Source of the DNA: Streptomyces lincolnensis
GTDB lineage: Bacteria; Actinomycetota; Actinomycetes; Streptomycetales; Streptomycetaceae
DNA: 64,000 nucleotides
Direction of reading: 5' to 3'
Assembly: GCF_001685355.1 (NCBI RefSeq)
Contig: NZ_CP016438.1
Coordinates: 8,060,001 to 8,124,000 of the forward strand
The translations under genes were made by a program, and so were the position numbers. The notes beneath the pieces were generated by a model that saw nothing but the letters and a program-made list of their open reading frames with translations, ran no database searches and was not told the DNA's origin. This document shows positions 60,722 through 64,000 of the stretch, in pieces. How positions within the stretch are numbered: position 1 is the stretch's first letter; every line of letters starts with the position of its first letter.

Positions 60722-62820
60722 GAACTCTGCTCATCGACAATTACGACTCCTTCTCCTACAACCTCGCCCACTATCTCGGCGAGATCAACGGAACCGAGCC
60801 GACGGTCATCCGCAACGACGAGCCCGGGTGGCGTACGGAACACCTCGACGGGTTCGACAACGTTGTTGTCTCTCCCGGCCCGGGAACACCGCATGTTCCG
60901 GCCGACTTCGGTGTGTGTCGCGACGTCATCGCGACGGGCCGGATCCCGCTGCTCGGTGTCTGTCTCGGACACCAGGGCATCGCGACGCTCGGCGGCGGGT
61001 CGATAGCGCTCGCCCCGGAACCCCGGCACGGCCGCAAGTCCCCCGTTCTCCACGACGGCACGGGGTTGTTCGCCGGCATACCGTCGCCGCAGGAGGTCGT
61101 GCGCTACCACTCGTGGGCGGTCGACCACCTCTCGGACGAACTCGAGGCACTGGCCTGGACGCCCGACGGGATACTGATGGCGCTGCGGCATCGCGAGCGC
61201 CCCCAGTGGGGGGTGCAGTTCCATCCCGAGTCCATCGCGACGGAGCACGGGCACCGGCTGCTGGCCAACTTCGGGGAACTGAGCGGTGAATGGAATCTGC
61301 GGCACGGCAGGCGCGCCCGCTCGCGGCGCCCGCGGTCGGCCGTACCGGGCGGCTCGGACGTCAAGAGGCGAGTGAAGTACCGCCTGTTGGTCGAGGAGTT
61401 TCCCACGACGTGCGACGCGGAGCAGGTCTACGAGACCCTCTTCCTCGGCCACTCCTTCGCGTTCTGGCTGGACAGCAGCCGTCCCGATCCACGTCTGGGC
61501 CGCTTCTCGGTGATGGGAGCGGCCGAGGGCCCCCTCTCGGAGGTGGTCACGGCCGACGTCTTCGACGGCACGGTCACCGTCCGCTCGGGACAGCGCACCC
61601 ACACGGAAGTCCGGCCGCTCCTGGACTGGTTGGACGATCGTCTGCGCACCGCCGAGGTCGTCGGTGGCGGCGAGCTGCCCTTCGACTTCCGCGGCGGCTG
61701 GGTCGGCTATCTGGGCTACGAACTCAAGGCCCAGTGCGGCGGCCGCCTGCGCCACCGCTCCGAGCACCCGGACGCGTCGTTGCTGTTCGCGGACCGGTGT
61801 GTGGTCTTCGACCACAGCACCGCCACGACCTACCTCCTTGCCCTGCACACCGGGGACGAGGCGCCGGCGCGGAGCTGGCTCGCGGCCACCCGCGCTCGTA
61901 TCCGGGCCGCGGCCGGTGCTCCTCGCTCCTCGACGGCGGAACAGGAGCGGGTCGCGGCCCCCGTGGAGCTGCGCCACGACCGCGGCACCTACCTGGAGCT
62001 CATCGAGTCCTGCCAGCGCGCCATCGCCGCAGGCGAGAGCTACGAGATCTGTCTGACCAACATGCTCGACGCGGAGTGCACGCTGGACGTGTGGTCCGCC
62101 TACACCTCGCTGCGCCGGGACAATCCGGCTCCGTTCGCGGCACTGCTCCGCCTGGGCGACCTGTCCGTCCTGAGCACCTCCCCCGAGCGCTTCCTGCGTG
62201 TCGACGGCCGGCGGCGCGTGGAGGCCAGGCCGATCAAGGGCACGCGCCCCCGTGGCCGTTCGCCCGAGGAGGACCGGGAACTCCGGCAGGATCTGGCCCG
62301 CTGCGAGAAGGACCAGGCCGAGAACCTCATGATCGTCGACCTGCTGCGCAATGACCTCGCCCAGGTCGCGACGACCGGTTCGGTGGCCGTCCCGGAGCTG
62401 TTCGCCGTCGAGACCTATGCGACCGTCCACCAGTTGATCAGCACCGTGACGGCCCGGCTGCGCCCCGATCGCAGCGCGGTCGACTGCGTCCGTGCGGCCT
62501 TCCCCGGCGGCTCGATGACCGGAGCGCCGAAGCTGCGCACCATGGAGATCATCGACCAGTTGGAGAACGGGCCCCGCGGTATCTACTCCGGTGCGATCGG
62601 CTACTTCTCGCTGTCCGGAAGCGTCGACCTGAGCATCGCCATCCGCACGCTCGTGGCGCAGCCCGGTCGCGTCGGTTACGGGGTCGGTGGCGCGATCGTG
62701 GCCATGTCCGACCCGGTCGCGGAGTTCGAGGAGACGGCTGTCAAGGCCACTCCTCTGCTCTCCCTGCTCGGCGTGGGTTTCCCGGAACGCGACACGGCGA
62801 AGGCGACGAGCGATGGCTGA
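60718..62820 (+). CDS. pabAB: Fused aminodeoxychorismate synthase (PabA-PabB)
   Basis: The 700-residue fusion starts at GTG 60718. The glutaminase domain (1-190) has LLIDNYDSFSYNLAHYL, VVSPGPGTPHVPADFG, nucleophile Cys in LLGVCLGHQGIATLGGG and FHPESIATEHGHRLLANF. The chorismate-binding domain (about 225-690) has RPIKGTRPRGRSPEEDRELR: the PIKGT Lys marks PabB rather than TrpE (PIAGT). Also GAPKLRTMEIIDQLENGPRG and GGAIVAMSDP. It makes 4-amino-4-deoxychorismate from chorismate and Gln. No PabC lyase is seen nearby, so the product may be used directly or converted to PABA. Confidence 0.93.
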   Translation: MRTLLIDNYDSFSYNLAHYLGEINGTEPTVIRNDEPGWRTEHLDGFDNVVVSPGPGTPHVPADFGVCRDVIATGRIPLLGVCLGHQGIATLGGGSIALAPEPRHGRKSPVLHDGTGLFAGIPSPQEVVRYHSWAVDHLSDELEALAWTPDGILMALRHRERPQWGVQFHPESIATEHGHRLLANFGELSGEWNLRHGRRARSRRPRSAVPGGSDVKRRVKYRLLVEEFPTTCDAEQVYETLFLGHSFAFWLDSSRPDPRLGRFSVMGAAEGPLSEVVTADVFDGTVTVRSGQRTHTEVRPLLDWLDDRLRTAEVVGGGELPFDFRGGWVGYLGYELKAQCGGRLRHRSEHPDASLLFADRCVVFDHSTATTYLLALHTGDEAPARSWLAATRARIRAAAGAPRSSTAEQERVAAPVELRHDRGTYLELIESCQRAIAAGESYEICLTNMLDAECTLDVWSAYTSLRRDNPAPFAALLRLGDLSVLSTSPERFLRVDGRRRVEARPIKGTRPRGRSPEEDRELRQDLARCEKDQAENLMIVDLLRNDLAQVATTGSVAVPELFAVETYATVHQLISTVTARLRPDRSAVDCVRAAFPGGSMTGAPKLRTMEIIDQLENGPRGIYSGAIGYFSLSGSVDLSIAIRTLVAQPGRVGYGVGGAIVAMSDPVAEFEETAVKATPLLSLLGVGFPERDTAKATSDG

Positions 62821-62965
62821 GCCCGCTCGTTCCGTCCGTCCCGCTCGTTCCGCTCGTGGCGACGGCAGGCTCCGTCTCGGCGCCGACAACCGTCACGTGG
62901 GGCGTGGTTCAGGAGTTCGCCGACCGACGCTTCGTCGCCCCTTCCTGCCCTGGGGGACGCCATGA
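62813..62965 (+). CDS. 50-codon small ORF coupled on both sides
   Basis: ATG 62813 overlaps the end of pabAB and the stop overlaps the next ATG (ATGA), giving the geometry of a coupled gene. The product is Arg/Pro-rich (MAEPARSVRPARSARGDGRL, then RGSGVRRPTLRRPFLPWG) with no recognised domain; it is not MbtH-like. It may be an artefact of GC bias in a 140-bp spacer. Confidence 0.25.
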   Translation: MAEPARSVRPARSARGDGRLRLGADNRHVGRGSGVRRPTLRRPFLPWGTP

Positions 62966-64000
62966 TGCTCTACCACTGGTTCGACGCTTCGGTCGCCCGG
63001 TACGGCCCCCGGACAGCCGTCGAGATCGACGGCGTGCGTTTCAGCTACCGGCACCTCGCCGACATGGCGGAGTCCCTCGCGGCACGTATCCGCCAGGAGT
63101 CGGAGACGGTTCCCCGGCGGATCGGTCTCCTGGCCGAGCGCAGCGTGATGGCCTACGCGGGTTACCTCGCCATCCAGCGCCTGGGCAGGTCCGTCGTCCC
63201 GCTCAACCCGGGTTTCCCACAGGCGCGGACGCGGTACATGCTGGCGGCGTCCGGAACCGGTCTGGTGCTGGCCGACCCGCGACTGGCTGCTCCGCAAGTC
63301 GACGGGATCCGTGTGCTGGCCGTGGACCCGACGCTGCTTCAGGGAGAGCCACCGGCTCCGGTGCCGCCACTGCCGGACGTACCCGAGGCAGAGGCGTACC
63401 TGCTGTTCACCTCCGGCTCGACGGGCACGCCCAAGGGGGTTCCGATCCGTCAGGGCAACGTCTCCGCGTTCCTGGAGACGGTCCGGGACAGGTACGGTCT
63501 CGCCCCCGGTGCCCGGTGCTCACAGTGCTTCGACCTGACCTTCGACCTGTCCGTGTTCGACCTTTTCGCGGTCTGGTCCGCGGGAGCCACCCTGGTCGTG
63601 CCGAGCCGGAACGACCTGCTGCGGCCGGTCCGCTTCATCGCCGACAACGCCCTCACCCACTGGTTCTCGGTGCCGTCGGCGATCAGCAGGGCGCAGGCCG
63701 GCGGAAGGCTGCTGCCGGACAGCATGCCCTCACTGCGACACAGCCTGTTCTGCGGTGAACCACTCACCTCGCAGCAGGCCCGGGCCTGGAAAGCGGGCGC
63801 GCCCGAGAGCACGCTGACCAATCTCTACGGGCCCACCGAACTCACCATCAGCTGTAGCGACTTCACCCTGCCCCAGGATCCCGGGGACTGGCCGGTCACG
63901 CCCAACGGCGTCCTGCCGATCGGCCTGCCCTATCCGGGGCTCGAACACGCCGTACTCGACGAATCGGGGCTCCCGGCCGCGGACGGCGAGCTGTGTGTCC
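62962..64000 (+). CDS. Adenylation-domain enzyme (partial, runs off right edge)
   Basis: The first 346 codons are present, starting at ATG 62962 with GGGGGAC upstream; ATG 62965 is equivalent. It is an NRPS-type ANL adenylation domain: YHWFDASVARYGPRTAVEID at the N-terminus, A2-like LNPGFPQARTRYMLAASGTG, A3 YLLFTSGSTGTPKGVPIRQG, A4-like FDLTFDLSVFDLFAVW and A5 TNLYGPTELTISCSDF. It activates an amino or aryl acid to an acyl-AMP for loading on a carrier protein. It continues beyond the window; a following carrier or condensation domain cannot be excluded. Substrate specificity cannot be called from the incomplete pocket. Confidence 0.88.
   Translation, partial: MMLYHWFDASVARYGPRTAVEIDGVRFSYRHLADMAESLAARIRQESETVPRRIGLLAERSVMAYAGYLAIQRLGRSVVPLNPGFPQARTRYMLAASGTGLVLADPRLAAPQVDGIRVLAVDPTLLQGEPPAPVPPLPDVPEAEAYLLFTSGSTGTPKGVPIRQGNVSAFLETVRDRYGLAPGARCSQCFDLTFDLSVFDLFAVWSAGATLVVPSRNDLLRPVRFIADNALTHWFSVPSAISRAQAGGRLLPDSMPSLRHSLFCGEPLTSQQARAWKAGAPESTLTNLYGPTELTISCSDFTLPQDPGDWPVTPNGVLPIGLPYPGLEHAVLDESGLPAADGELCV

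Overview
The window is a high-GC actinomycete chromosome segment, almost certainly Streptomyces. The evidence is strong third-position GC bias, GTG and leaderless starts, rare TTA codons, and Streptomyces-type families (DUF1206, DUF6328, CsbD, LAL regulators, a CebR-type operator, AA10 oxidases with CBM2). No rRNA, tRNA, CRISPR array or intact insertion sequence was seen.

Region 1 (1-11.3 kb) is a patchwork stress-envelope and accessory region. Small membrane proteins, CsbD, DUF1206, YihY/BrkB, ANTAR and DUF6328 genes lie between a 3' remnant of a corA paralogue at the left edge and an intact corA at 10.2-11.3 kb. Several genes are broken or joined to unrelated sequence: a brkB 5' end abutting an AbiJ/HEPN-like gene, a PRC-barrel 5' end abutting an ANTAR 3' end, and a relaxase-like relic. 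Two unfamiliar accessory genes sit at the left.

Region 2 (11.4-23.2 kb) holds an AlkZ-like winged-helix protein, a Pro-rich membrane protein, a LysR regulator, a small tautomerase, a secreted trypsin, two LuxR-type regulators (LAL and GAF-LuxR) and a translationally coupled pair of acyl-CoA ligases.

Region 3 (23.2-31.4 kb) is a cellulolytic cluster. A LacI/CebR-like regulator and three 14-bp TGGGAGCGCTCCCA-type boxes precede secreted GH12-CBM2, GH3-CBM2, GH6-Fn3-CBM3 and AA10-CBM2 genes. The GH6 and AA10 genes each carry a TTA codon in the signal-peptide region, suggesting bldA (developmental) control on top of cellobiose control.

Region 4 (32.2-42.6 kb) is purine salvage and glyoxylate assimilation. 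It contains gcl, glxR and hyi (glyoxylate to glycerate), then uraD, a HIU hydrolase, urate oxidase, an 8-oxoguanine deaminase-type amidohydrolase and an NCS2 permease. The gcl and hyi promoters share a tandem pair of 15-bp TTCC-n7-GGAA dyads, both pairs at the same 21-bp register.

Region 5 (42.6-57.8 kb) has AraC, NmrA, MFS/HxlR, a thioesterase, an aminotransferase/HxlR pair, a VWA two-gene unit, two divergent IucA/IucC-type siderophore synthetases, a Ser/Thr kinase with an extracellular peptidoglycan-binding domain, and a secreted GH16 protein.

Region 6 (58.1 kb to the right edge) is the start of a biosynthetic cluster I do not recognise: two free-standing carrier proteins, a transglutaminase-fold protein, an LLM flavin monooxygenase, a fused aminodeoxychorismate synthase (PabAB) and an adenylation enzyme that runs off the window. 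Most are translationally coupled. The combination suggests a carrier-protein-bound product built from an aminated chorismate unit, possibly with amide bonds made by an AdmF-like transglutaminase instead of a condensation domain.
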